64,000 nt of DNA from Curtobacterium citreum (GTDB lineage: Bacteria > Actinomycetota > Actinomycetes > Actinomycetales > Microbacteriaceae). Location: positions 1 through 64,000 of the forward strand of contig NZ_VFMQ01000001.1 in assembly GCF_006715175.1 (NCBI RefSeq), in the 5' to 3' direction. Below, in pieces: positions 32,314 through 40,624 of the stretch. A program made the position numbers and the translations under genes. Position 1 is the stretch's first letter. Each line of letters begins with the position of its first letter. The notes beneath the pieces were generated by a model. It did not search any database, had not been told where the DNA came from, and saw only the letters and a program-made list of their open reading frames with translations.

Positions 32314-33054
32314 CTACAGCCCGATCTGGCGTGAGAAGTCCCGGACCATGTCCGTGACCCCGGCGAGCTCGCCGTCGTCCTGCAGGTGCAGCGTCGCGTC
32401 GACCGGCGTGCCGGGGCTCGTGATCCCCGAGGACGGCGAGGCGGACAGCTCGCGGCTCTCCACGTCGACGGTGGTCTTCGCCTGGCCGTCGGCGTTCGTC
32501 TCGACGCTGACGCTCTTGACGCGACCCGTGACGGTGCGGTCGTCGGGCAGGCGGAGCTCGACCTCGGCACCGTTGCGGATGCGGCCGTAGTCGCGGGGCG
32601 TGACGGTGAAGTTCGACGTCACGAACAGGCTGTCCGCCTTGTGGATCGTGCCGAGCTCGGAACCGGCCTGCACGTACCCACCCGTCTTGACGTCGATCTT
32701 CGCGATCGTGCCGGAGACCTCGGCCTTGAACGTGATGAGCCCGTCCTCGCCGATGTCGTAGGCGCTCGTCTGGGTGTCCGCCCCGACGACGCCCTTCCGG
32801 ATGTCCTGTGCGAGCTGCAGGCTCTGCACCTGGATGAGCTTGGCACCCTTCTGGACGGTGTCGCCCTCCTCGACGTACTCCTGCGTCACGGTGCCGCCGT
32901 AGTCGGTGCCCACGGCGTACTCCTGCGCGGCGATCGCGGCGGAGGTGCTGGCGACGGCGCTCTGCCGCTGGTTGAACACCAGCGTGCAGGCGGCGACGAC
33001 CACCAGGACGACCAGCAGGCCGCCGAAGAGTCGGAGTCGGTTGGTCCAGGTCAT
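32314..33054 (-). CDS. HlyD-like membrane-fusion protein of the GT2 operon
   Basis: Protein of 246 aa with one N-terminal membrane helix (RLFGGLLVVLVVVAACTLVF, which also contains a lipobox-like VAAC). It then has the lipoyl/barrel-sandwich layout of periplasmic adaptor proteins: YGGTVTQEYVEEGDTVQKGAKL, KAEVSGTIAKIDVKTGGYVQ, and a beta-barrel region (VTPRDYGRIRNGAEVELRLP). No ABC or RND pump is nearby. Its start overlaps the GT2 stop (ATGA), so it probably partners the synthase in moving the polymer outward. Confidence 0.82.
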   Translation of the reverse strand: MTWTNRLRLFGGLLVVLVVVAACTLVFNQRQSAVASTSAAIAAQEYAVGTDYGGTVTQEYVEEGDTVQKGAKLIQVQSLQLAQDIRKGVVGADTQTSAYDIGEDGLITFKAEVSGTIAKIDVKTGGYVQAGSELGTIHKADSLFVTSNFTVTPRDYGRIRNGAEVELRLPDDRTVTGRVKSVSVETNADGQAKTTVDVESRELSASPSSGITSPGTPVDATLHLQDDGELAGVTDMVRDFSRQIGL

Positions 33055-35009
33055 GCGCGGTGTCCGTCCTGCGTCGCGACGCCGGCGATCGCGGCGCGCT
33101 GGGGTTCGAGGGTGTCGGGTCGGACGACGGTCGTCCGGATCGGGCTGGCGGGTGCCTGCGCCAGCGGGAGGGCCGGGCGGGCGACGCCGCCACGGGCGCG
33201 CTCGCGGTCGGCGACGCGGTTCCGGGCCTGCTCGCGGAACGCGGCCACGATGAAGGCGAGGAACACGAGGGTGTTCGTGATGTTCCAGGCCGTGGCGAGC
33301 GTGAGCTGTCCGTTGTGCAGGTCGCGCCACACGGCGACCACGCTCGTCAGCGAGAGGAAGACGAACACCAGGACCTGCGGCACGATGAAGTTGAACGGCG
33401 ACGGGGTCCGGCCGCGGTTCGCGCCCGTGACGTGCCAGGCCTGCTCCTTGCCGCAGAGGACGTTCCAGAGCGCGCTCGCGTAGATCGGGAACGACACCGC
33501 CGCGAGCAGCAGCGTCTCGTACCGGAACGACCCGAGGGCGTAGAACGCGAGCAGCACCTGCATCAGGTAGAAGCCGAGGTAGAACAGCACCCACTCGCCC
33601 GGGCCGATCGACAGGTTCATCGGGCGCAGGTCGAAGAAGATCTCGAGCGGCGGCACGAGGAGCAGCAGCCCGGGGACGATGCCCGTCAGGTAGAAGCTCG
33701 CCGTGACCAGGTACTGCAGCCGCTGGTCCATCGACAGCCGGTGCTTCGGGTTGAACGGGAAGTGCGTGAGCAGGATCTCGAACCCGCCGGTGGCCCAGCG
33801 GAGCTGCTGCTTCGTGAAGCCCTCGATGGTCTCCGGGGCGTCACCAACGGCCAGGGTCATCGGGATGAAGACGGACTTCCACCCGCGCTCGTGGAGCATC
33901 AGGCTGGTCCAGACGTCCTCGGACTTCGAGTCGGTGTGGATGCCGCCGACCTCGTCGATCGCGCTGCGGCGGAAGACGACGTTCGTGCCGACGCAGAACG
34001 CCGCGTTGAAGCGGTTCCGACCGGGCTGGATGAACTTGTAGAACACGGTCTGCATGTAGCCGGCGCCACGGGACACCAGGTTGTGCAGGTTGCCGTAGGT
34101 CTGCGGCGTCTGCACGAACGCGATGCCGTCGTCCGCGAAGAACGGGACGGTCTCGAACAGGAAGTCGGGCTTCGGCACGAAGTCGGCGTCGAACACCGCG
34201 AAGTAGTCGCCCTTCGCGAGGGTCAGGGCGTGGTTGATGTTGCCGGCCTTCGCGCCGTGCGAGGACAGGCGGCGGACGTAGCGGGCGCCGAGCTCGGCGG
34301 CGAGCGCCTGTACCTCGTCGCTCCGGCCGTCGTCGAGCACCCACGTGCGGTGCTCGCCGCGCATCGCGAGGGCGGCCTGCACGGTCGCGGCGATCTTCGA
34401 CAGCTCCTCGCCGTAGACCGTGATGAACACGTCGACCTCGACCCGGCGGCCGCGGACGTGCATCGGCCAGCGGTGCGGCTGGTCGGTCAGGCCGTCGCGG
34501 GCGACGGCGTCGCGGTCGAACAGCGTGTCCTGGGTGTGGTGGAACGCGAAGTCGCGGGGGTCGGCGCCGCCGGACAGGATCGTCCACATCGACAGCAGGG
34601 CCTGGCCGACGAGGACGCTCTCCGCGACGATCACCAGGCCGTACGGCAGGAAGTCGCCGCGGTTGGCGGGGTCGAGCAGGAACACCGCGTACGCCATGAC
34701 GCCGAGCGTCGCCACGAGCACGATGAGCACCATGACCGGGCTGTGCGCGCGGCTCTCGGAGCGGGGTCGCACGTGCGGGACCGCTTCGCCCTGGGCGCGC
34801 CGGCGGACCCGGTCGCGGGGCGTGCTGGACAGGAACGGAGCACCCGTCGTGCGCGACTGGTTCGGCGCGGCGGTCGCGCCCACACTCGGGGCCGCGGCCG
34901 TGTCCGTGGGTTCGCCGACGTCGGGCGATCGCGGGGGCGAGTTCCGCCGGTACGGCGGGTTCGGCACCGCGTCCGGGCGCGGGCGGCGGAGGTCCGTGGG
35001 TGCGGACAT
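33051..35009 (-). CDS. GT2 processive polysaccharide synthase (BcsA/curdlan-synthase-like)
   Basis: Membrane-embedded glycosyltransferase of 652 aa. The first 88 residues are Pro/Arg-rich and probably disordered. Two N-terminal helices (about 91-112, 120-145) precede the cytosolic GT domain. That domain has VLDDG (Asp226-Asp227), KAGNINHAL (254-262), DAD (274-276), FVQTPQ (298-303), SEDVW (363-367, usually TED) and QQLRW (401-405), the hallmarks of processive inverting synthases. C-terminal helices (about 433-590) would form the translocation channel. No PilZ domain is visible, so c-di-GMP control of the BcsA kind is not evident. RBS AGGAG; first gene of the operon. Confidence 0.9.
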   Translation of the reverse strand: MSAPTDLRRPRPDAVPNPPYRRNSPPRSPDVGEPTDTAAAPSVGATAAPNQSRTTGAPFLSSTPRDRVRRRAQGEAVPHVRPRSESRAHSPVMVLIVLVATLGVMAYAVFLLDPANRGDFLPYGLVIVAESVLVGQALLSMWTILSGGADPRDFAFHHTQDTLFDRDAVARDGLTDQPHRWPMHVRGRRVEVDVFITVYGEELSKIAATVQAALAMRGEHRTWVLDDGRSDEVQALAAELGARYVRRLSSHGAKAGNINHALTLAKGDYFAVFDADFVPKPDFLFETVPFFADDGIAFVQTPQTYGNLHNLVSRGAGYMQTVFYKFIQPGRNRFNAAFCVGTNVVFRRSAIDEVGGIHTDSKSEDVWTSLMLHERGWKSVFIPMTLAVGDAPETIEGFTKQQLRWATGGFEILLTHFPFNPKHRLSMDQRLQYLVTASFYLTGIVPGLLLLVPPLEIFFDLRPMNLSIGPGEWVLFYLGFYLMQVLLAFYALGSFRYETLLLAAVSFPIYASALWNVLCGKEQAWHVTGANRGRTPSPFNFIVPQVLVFVFLSLTSVVAVWRDLHNGQLTLATAWNITNTLVFLAFIVAAFREQARNRVADRERARGGVARPALPLAQAPASPIRTTVVRPDTLEPQRAAIAGVATQDGHRA

Positions 35010-35455
35010 GGCGGTTCTCCTGTCGGGTCGGGAGAGACTCGCGACCGGCAGGCGGGGACGCCGACGGTACGCGAGACGGGCGTCGGCGACTGTGGCGACA
35101 TGGGTTCGGTGCCGGGGCTAGGGACCCGGCATCGGGGGGACGGCGTCCGAGGGTGCGGACGCGCTGTTCGGTGTGTCGTGAGCGGTCGTGCGGCGACGGC
35201 CCGTCGCCGTCGGTCTGGTCGACACTACGAGCCGGTCGGCCGCGCCGTGTGTCCAGCGGGTGAACTCGGCACCGGAGCGCCGATCCTTGCGGTTTCCCGC
35301 ATTCCCGCACGCCCCGGCGCCGGGCGCGCGTGTCGGGGCGGGGCGGCGTTCCGCGGCGGCGCGTTCCGCGAAACGCAACGTCGGCGGATCCTCGCAGCGG
35401 TATCGCGCTGCGAGCATCCGCCGACGTTGCGTCTTGCGAGGGGGGGAGGGAGGGG
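35010..35455. other. 446-bp gap with a structured leader and repeat A2
   Basis: No gene. From the GT2 side it holds a structured leader on the minus strand with several hairpins, such as GCCGGGTCCCTAGCCCCGGC (near 35114-35133), CGCCGAC/GTCGGCG (near 35059-35087) and GGCGACGG/CGTCGCC (near 35193-35208). Next to the aldo-keto reductase end lies the family A palindrome. I could not match the leader to a known riboswitch by eye. Confidence 0.6.
35367..35438. repeat. Palindromic repeat family A, copy 2
   Basis: Perfect 17-nt arms ACGCAACGTCGGCGGAT (35373-35389) and ATCCGCCGACGTTGCGT (35416-35432), with the same inner CGCAGCG...CGCTGCG stem as copies 1 and 3. It lies 18 bp after the aldo-keto reductase stop codon. 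Confidence 0.92.
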
Positions 35456-36490
35456 TCAGGCGGCGGAGCGTTCGGCGAGCGGGCGGCGCCGGAGCTCCTG
35501 CCGGGTGATCGCCGGCGGCTCGTACTGCTGGTCGAGCCGGGAGACGTCGGCTCCGGGCGGGACGATCGCGTCGATGCGGTCGAGGACCTCGTCGGACAGT
35601 GCGACGTCGGCCGCGGCGAGCAGGTCGTCGAGTTGCTCCGTCGAGCGCGGGCCGATCAGCGCGCTCGTCACCCCGGGGTGGGCGATCGCGAACGCCAGCG
35701 CCAGGTGCGTCATCGGGATGCCGGTGTCCTCGGACAGCGCCGCCACCTGCTCCACGGCGTCGATCCGGCGCGCGTCCTGGTTGTGCCGGAACATCCCGAC
35801 GCGGGCGAGGTCGCTCTGCTGCCCCTTCCGGAAGCGTCCGGTCAGCATGCCGCCGGCGAGCGGGCTCCACACCAGCGCGCCCATCCCGTACCGCTGGGCG
35901 ACGGGCAGCACCTCGCGCTCGATGCCGCGGTTGAGGATCGAGTAGGTCGGCTGCTCGGAGCGGAAGCGCTCGAGGCCGCGGCGTTCCGAGGTCCACTGTG
36001 CCTCGACCTGCATCGACGCCGGGAAGTCCGAGCTGCCGATCGCCCGGACCTTGCCGCTCCGCACGAGGTCGGTGAGGGCGGACAGGGTCTCCTCGAGGTC
36101 GACCGTGTCGTCCGGGCGGTGCGCCTGGTACAGGTCGATGTGGTCGGTCTGCAGTCGGCGGAGCGAGTCCTCGACCGCGCGGGTGATCCAGCGTCGGGAG
36201 TTGCCGCGCCGGTTGGGGTCGTCGCCCATGGGGCCGTTGAACTTCGTCGCGAGCACGACGTCGTCCCGGCGGCCCGCGATCGCCTTGCCGATCAGCGTCT
36301 CGGACCCGCCCTGTGAGTAGCGGTCCGCGGTGTCGATGAGGTTGATGCCGGCGTCGAGGGCGCGGTGGACGATGCGGATCGAGTCCTGCTCGTCGCCGTT
36401 GCCGATCCGGCCGTCCGTGCCGAGCATCATCGCGCCGAGTGCGAAGGGGCTGACCTGGATGCCGGTGCGGCCGAGGGTGCGGTACTGCAT
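35456..36490 (-). CDS. Aldo/keto reductase
   Basis: NADPH-dependent aldo-keto reductase of 344 aa with a TIM barrel. LIDTADRYSQGGSETLIGKA holds the catalytic Asp/Tyr, VLATKFNGPMG the Lys, DHIDLYQAHRPD the His region, and SALIGPRSTEQLDDLLAA the cofactor site. The substrate is unknown. ATG start with AGGAGG upstream. It is divergent from a TetR regulator, and a TATGGT hexamer on its strand lies between two operator-like repeats, so repression by that TetR is likely. Confidence 0.93.
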   Translation of the reverse strand: MQYRTLGRTGIQVSPFALGAMMLGTDGRIGNGDEQDSIRIVHRALDAGINLIDTADRYSQGGSETLIGKAIAGRRDDVVLATKFNGPMGDDPNRRGNSRRWITRAVEDSLRRLQTDHIDLYQAHRPDDTVDLEETLSALTDLVRSGKVRAIGSSDFPASMQVEAQWTSERRGLERFRSEQPTYSILNRGIEREVLPVAQRYGMGALVWSPLAGGMLTGRFRKGQQSDLARVGMFRHNQDARRIDAVEQVAALSEDTGIPMTHLALAFAIAHPGVTSALIGPRSTEQLDDLLAAADVALSDEVLDRIDAIVPPGADVSRLDQQYEPPAITRQELRRRPLAERSAA

Positions 36491-36547
36491 GGGAGTGCCT
36501 CCTGTCCGTGGCGCCCGGTGCTCCCGTGCCGTATCGTGGACGGAACC

Positions 36548-36583
36548 GGAACGCTCTTCCGGAACCATACGGAACGCTGTTCC
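36548..36583. promoter_or_regulatory. Two TetR-type operators between AKR and tetR
   Basis: GGAACGCTCTTCC (36548-36560) and GGAACGCTGTTCC (36571-36583) are near-identical 13-bp dyads whose starts are 23 bp apart. A TATGGT on the minus strand (36569-36564) lies between them and would be the -10 of the aldo-keto reductase promoter. Confidence 0.7.
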
Positions 36584-36643
36584 GTTTCCGCAAGCCCCGC
36601 GCGGTCGGACCGCGCACCCCGACACCCACCGACCGGAGGCCCC

Positions 36644-37189
36644 GTGCGCGCCGACGCCCGTCGCAACCTCGACGCCCTCGTGGACACCGCCCGTGCGGTC
36701 TTCGCCGAGCAGGGCGTCGACGCCCCCGCCCGGGTGGTCGCCGAACGCGCCGGGGTCGGTGTGGGCACGCTCTACCGGCACTTCCCCCAGCGGTCCGACC
36801 TGGTCGTCGCGGTGTTCCGGCAGGCCGTCGAGGACTGCGCGGACGCTGCTGCTGAACTCAGCGCCGAGCACGAGCCGGACGAGGCGCTCGCCCGGTGGCT
36901 GCTGCGCTTCACCGGGTTCGTCGCCACGAAGCGCGGACTCGCGGCCGCCCTGCAGTCCGGGGACCCGGCGTTCGAGGGCCTGCACCCGTGGTTCATCGAC
37001 CGGCTCGGCGGCGCGTTGACCGGGCTGCTCGACGCCGCCTCGGCCGCTGGAACCATCCGGAGCGACCTTGACGCGACCCAGCTGCTCCGCGCGGTCGCCG
37101 ACCTGTGCCACGGCGCCCCCACCGTCGAGCAGAGCCAGAACCTGGTCGGCCTGCTCGTCGACGGGCTCCGCTGGCGCGCGACCGCCTGA
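36644..37189 (+). CDS. TetR-family repressor
   Basis: Regulator of 181 aa. The N-terminal helix-turn-helix is VDTARAVFAEQGVDAPARVVAERAG with VGVGTLYRHFPQRSDLV. The C-terminal ligand domain (ALARWLLRFTGFVATKRGLAA...) resembles the SbtR/YcdC-like group that often controls oxidoreductases. GTG start with CGGAGG upstream. Divergent from the aldo-keto reductase, its probable target along with itself. Confidence 0.9.
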   Translation: MRADARRNLDALVDTARAVFAEQGVDAPARVVAERAGVGVGTLYRHFPQRSDLVVAVFRQAVEDCADAAAELSAEHEPDEALARWLLRFTGFVATKRGLAAALQSGDPAFEGLHPWFIDRLGGALTGLLDAASAAGTIRSDLDATQLLRAVADLCHGAPTVEQSQNLVGLLVDGLRWRATA

Positions 37190-37195
37190 GCCCCG

Positions 37196-38122
37196 TCAGG
37201 CGGGCTGGTGCAGCCACTCCCGCGCGGTCGTCCGCACGGCGTCCGTCACGCGCTCGAGCAACGGGGACGTCAGGTTCCACCGCTGCCACCAGAGCGCCAC
37301 GTCGGCCCGTCGGCCCGGGGTGAGCTCGACGAACGAGCCCTCCCGCAGGCCATGCAGGCACTGCGCCTCGGGGAGCATCCCCCAGCCGAACCCGAGCGTC
37401 ACCGCGCGGGCGAAGTCGGCCGAGGTCGGGACGAAGTGGCGCGGACCGCCGGGGGCGTGCCCGAGGACCCGGCGGAGGTACCCCTGCTGCAGGTCGTCGT
37501 CGCGGTCGTAGTCGACGAGCGGGACCCGGTCGAGCCGGTCGGTCATCCGTCGCTCGGTGTCCGCGCCGTCCAGGTACCGGGCGACGAAGGCCGGGGACGC
37601 CACGGCGCGGTACCGGTCGACGCCGAGCAGCACGGACGAGCAGCCCTGGACCGGGTCGGCCTCGGCGGTGACCGCGGCCATCACGGTGCCGGCGCGCAGG
37701 AGTTCGGCCGTGCGGTCCTGGTCCTCGCGGTGCAGGTCGAACACCACCTCGGTTCCCGCCCGGACGAGGGCGAGCGCGTCGAGGAACCACGTACCGAGCG
37801 AGTCGGCGTTCACGGCGAGGGCGACGGAGGGCACCGCCGGCAGCGCTGCGTCCCCGCCGGGACCCACCCCGAGCGCCCGTGCGGTCTCGTCGTCGAGCAG
37901 CCGCGCCTGACGCGCGTGCCGGAGGACCACCTCGCCGTCGGCGGTCGGCGCCACCGGGGTCGTCCGCTGCAGCAGGACCCGGCCGAGCTGCTGCTCCATG
38001 GCCTTGATCCGCTGCGACACCGCGGACGGCGTGATCGACAGCGCCCGGGCCGCGGCGTCGAGGGTGCCGTGGTCGACCGCGGCGAGCAGGGTCTCGAGGT
38101 GGTCGCGCTGCAGCCGGAGCAT
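37196..38122 (-). CDS. lysG: LysR-family regulator of the amino-acid exporter (LysG/ArgP)
   Basis: LysR regulator of 308 aa of the ArgP/LysG type. The winged helix is at residues 6-62 (LETLLAAVDHGTLDAAARAL, PSAVSQRIKAMEQQLGRVLL). The rest is the periplasmic-binding-like effector domain, with the ArgP-like GFGWGMLPEAQ near the end. In Corynebacterium LysG senses lysine/arginine and activates lysE; the same divergent pair is seen here. Start ATG lies 7 nt after TAAGCT (leaderless type). Confidence 0.9.
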   Translation of the reverse strand: MLRLQRDHLETLLAAVDHGTLDAAARALSITPSAVSQRIKAMEQQLGRVLLQRTTPVAPTADGEVVLRHARQARLLDDETARALGVGPGGDAALPAVPSVALAVNADSLGTWFLDALALVRAGTEVVFDLHREDQDRTAELLRAGTVMAAVTAEADPVQGCSSVLLGVDRYRAVASPAFVARYLDGADTERRMTDRLDRVPLVDYDRDDDLQQGYLRRVLGHAPGGPRHFVPTSADFARAVTLGFGWGMLPEAQCLHGLREGSFVELTPGRRADVALWWQRWNLTSPLLERVTDAVRTTAREWLHQPA

Positions 38123-38192
38123 GCAGCTGAGCTTACGGTGCTGCAGGAACCTGAGCTGGCCTGCAGGTCGTGTCGGCCCTAGCGTCGGACGG
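38123..38192. promoter_or_regulatory. Divergent lysG-lysE control region
   Basis: Two leaderless-type -10 boxes face away from each other: TAAGCT on the minus strand (38135-38130, 7 nt to lysG) and TAGCGT on the plus strand (38180-38185, 7 nt to lysE). The roughly 44 bp between would hold the LysG binding site; CCTGCAGG-like and CAGCTGAG words are present but I see no clear T-n11-A motif. Confidence 0.5.
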
Positions 38193-39020
38193 GTGGACGC
38201 GCTCCTCCCCCTGCTCGCCGGCCTCGGCACCGGACTCGCGCTGATCGTTGCGATCGGCGTCCAGAACACGTACCTGCTCCGGTTGGCGGTGACCGCGTCG
38301 GTCCGGGTGGTCGTTGCAGCCGTCGTCGTGTGCGCGGCGTCGGACGCGGTGCTCATCCTGGCGGGCGTGCTCGGCGTCGGGGTGGTCGTCGAGCGCTTCC
38401 CGCTCGCGGTCGTCGTGATCCGGTTCGTGGGGGCGGCGTTCCTGCTGACCTACGGGGTCCTCGCGGCGAAGCGGGCGCTGCGGCCGTCCGCGGACGCGAT
38501 GCGCGTCGAGCAGGCAGCGGACGACGACGGGGTGCCGGCACCGGCAGCGGCACCCGCCGGGCAGACCCGGACCAGCATCCCGGCGCCCAGCGCGCCGGCG
38601 CCCAGCACGACTGCGCCCAGCACGTCCGCGCCCAGCGCGACTGCGCCCAGCACGACGGCCGGGCCGGCGGGGCGGACGGAGGTCGTGCCTCCCGGCCGAG
38701 GTGGGGTGACCACGCGCCCGGCCGCACCGACGATGCGGGCCGCGGTCCTGACCATGCTCGTGTTCACGTGGGCGAACCCGCACGTGTACCTCGACACGCT
38801 CGTGTTCCTCGGGTCGGTGGCGAACCAGCAGGGCGTCGACGACCGCTGGTGGTGGACCGCCGGGGCCGTGGCGGCGAGCTGCCTGTGGTTCGGTGCGCTC
38901 GGGTTCGGCGGGCGGCTGCTGCGGCCGCTGTTCGCCCGGCCGCTCACCTGGCGCGTGTTCGACGGGCTGGTCGCCGTGGTGATGCTGTCGTTCGGCGTCG
39001 CGCTGGCCGTCGGCGCGTAG
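38193..39020 (+). CDS. lysE: LysE/ArgO-family basic amino-acid exporter with repeat insert
   Basis: Exporter of 275 aa; typical LysE is about 200-235 aa. The N-terminal helices (LALIVAIGVQNTYLLRLAVT with the conserved Gln-Asn) and C-terminal helices (FTWANPHVYLDTLVFLGS with the signature Asn-Pro-His) are normal. Between them the hydrophilic loop is expanded by about 50 residues of Ala/Pro/Ser/Thr repeats, roughly residues 118-175. Export of lysine or arginine is inferred from family and the divergent LysG regulator. GTG start, leaderless -10. Confidence 0.9.
   Translation: MDALLPLLAGLGTGLALIVAIGVQNTYLLRLAVTASVRVVVAAVVVCAASDAVLILAGVLGVGVVVERFPLAVVVIRFVGAAFLLTYGVLAAKRALRPSADAMRVEQAADDDGVPAPAAAPAGQTRTSIPAPSAPAPSTTAPSTSAPSATAPSTTAGPAGRTEVVPPGRGGVTTRPAAPTMRAAVLTMLVFTWANPHVYLDTLVFLGSVANQQGVDDRWWWTAGAVAASCLWFGALGFGGRLLRPLFARPLTWRVFDGLVAVVMLSFGVALAVGA
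38584..38660 (+). repeat. 15-bp-periodic repeat inside lysE
   Basis: The unit (G)CGCCCAGC(A/G)CG(A/T/C)C(T/C)GC recurs about five times, giving SAPAPSTTAPSTSAPSATAP in the cytoplasmic loop. All copies stay in frame. Confidence 0.8.
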
Positions 39021-39070
39021 CGCGCGGCGGGGCGGCGCGGTGACGCCGTGTCGTGCGCCCGCACAACCGA

Positions 39071-39110
39071 AAGCACTCCGCGCCACGGAAACCCGTGGCG
39101 CGGAGTGCTT
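39071..39110. terminator. Palindromic repeat family B, copy 1 (bidirectional terminator)
   Basis: Perfect 18-bp arms AAGCACTCCGCGCCACGG and CCGTGGCGCGGAGTGCTT around an AAAC loop, flanked by GCACAACCG. It lies between convergent lysE and the APC permease gene. A related hairpin with the same CGCACAACCGgAAGCAC lead lies at 51811-51874. Confidence 0.85.
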
Positions 39111-39154
39111 CGCGTTGCGCCGAGGACGAGTCGCAGCCGCTCCGACCGTCGGGC

Positions 39155-40624
39155 CTACTGCAGGCCCTTGCCCACCCGGCTGTGCCGACGGCTGTACCCG
39201 AAGTAGATCGCGAAGCCGATCGCCAGCCACACGATGAACCGCAGCCACGTCTCGACCTCGAGGTTGAGCATGAGCCAGAAGCACAGCACCGCCGAGATGA
39301 TCGGGAGCACCGGCGACCACGGCACCCGGAAGGCGCGGGGCGCGTCCGGACGGGTCTTGCGGAGCACCACGATGCCGATCGACACGAGGACGAAGGCGGA
39401 GAGCGTGCCGATGTTGATCATGCCCTCGAGGCGCTCGACCGCGGTGAACCCGGCGATGAAGGCCACGACCACACCCGCGACCACCTGCACCCGGACCGGC
39501 GTCTGCGTCTTCGGGTTCGTCTTCGAGAACCAGCGGGGCAGCAGGCCGTCACGGCTCATCGAGAACACGATGCGCGACAGGCCGAGCAGCAGCACCATCA
39601 CGACGGTGGTGAGGCCGATCAGCGAACCGATGGCGATGATCCCCGCCGCCCACGGCAGGCCCACGATGTCGAAGGCCGAGGCGAGGGACGGGGCGTCCTC
39701 CTCCGCGAGGCGCCGGTACGAGACCATGCCGGTGATGACGATGCTGACGCCGACGTAGAGCAGCGTGACGATGCCGAGCCCGATGAAGATGCCGCGGGGC
39801 AGGGTCTTCTGCGGGTTCTCGGTCTCCTCGGCGCTCGTCGCGACGACGTCGAAGCCGATGAACGCGAAGAACACGAGCGAGGCCGCAGCGAGCAGGCCGA
39901 ACACCCCGTACTGCGCGGGCGCGGAGCCCGTGACGAAGGACACGAGCGACTGCGTCAGGACGCCGCCCTCGGCACCCTTGGTCGGCTCGGCCGGCGGGAC
40001 GAAGGGCGCGAAGTTCGCGGCCTTGACGAAGAACGCCCCGGCGACGATGACGAAGACGACGATCGCGACCTTGATGACCGTGATGACGGCGGACACCCGA
40101 CTCGACAGGCGCGTGCCGAACGCCAGCAGCACGGTGAACAGGCCGACGATGAGCACCGGACCCCACGTGAAGCCGATCGGGCCGAGCTGGATCGTGTCGG
40201 GCAGGTCGATGCCGAACACCCCGAACGCGGTGCTGAGGTAGATCCCCCAGTACTTCGCGATGACGGCGCTCGCGGTGAGGGTCTCGAGGATCAGGTCCCA
40301 CCCGACGATCCAGGCGAGGAGCTCGCCCATCGTCGCGTAGGTGAACGTGTAGGCCGAGCCGGCGACCGGGATCGTCGACGCGAACTCGGCGTAGCACATG
40401 ATCGCCAGGCCGCACGTGACGGCGGCGAGCAGGAACGAGATGATGACGCTCGGTCCGGCGAAGTTGGCGGCGGCGTTCGCGCCGACGGAGAAGATGCCGG
40501 CGCCGACCGCGACCGCGATGCCCATCGCGGCGATGTCGAACGTCTTGAGGGACCGTTTGAGTGACCGGCCCTGCTCCTCGGAGTCGGCCAGCGAGGCCTC
40601 GATCGACTTGGTGCGGAGTGCCAT
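39155..40624 (-). CDS. APC-family amino acid permease
   Basis: Amino-acid/proton transporter of 489 aa with about 12 helices. The APC signature is clear: FDIAAMGIAVAVGAGIFSVG (helix 1 substrate loop), PVAGSAYTFTYATMGELLAW, then FFAFIGFDVVATSAEETENP and the later PxTPVRVQ region. It resembles YfnA/CAT-type cationic amino-acid permeases. Substrate not determined; the lysE neighbour is convergent, not co-transcribed. Start MALRTKSIEASL at 40624. Confidence 0.92.
   Translation of the reverse strand: MALRTKSIEASLADSEEQGRSLKRSLKTFDIAAMGIAVAVGAGIFSVGANAAANFAGPSVIISFLLAAVTCGLAIMCYAEFASTIPVAGSAYTFTYATMGELLAWIVGWDLILETLTASAVIAKYWGIYLSTAFGVFGIDLPDTIQLGPIGFTWGPVLIVGLFTVLLAFGTRLSSRVSAVITVIKVAIVVFVIVAGAFFVKAANFAPFVPPAEPTKGAEGGVLTQSLVSFVTGSAPAQYGVFGLLAAASLVFFAFIGFDVVATSAEETENPQKTLPRGIFIGLGIVTLLYVGVSIVITGMVSYRRLAEEDAPSLASAFDIVGLPWAAGIIAIGSLIGLTTVVMVLLLGLSRIVFSMSRDGLLPRWFSKTNPKTQTPVRVQVVAGVVVAFIAGFTAVERLEGMINIGTLSAFVLVSIGIVVLRKTRPDAPRAFRVPWSPVLPIISAVLCFWLMLNLEVETWLRFIVWLAIGFAIYFGYSRRHSRVGKGLQ

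Noticed and set aside
35010..35300. Definite riboswitch upstream of the GT2 gene
   Set aside because: Hairpins are present but I could not align them to a known consensus, so it is listed only as a leader worth scanning.
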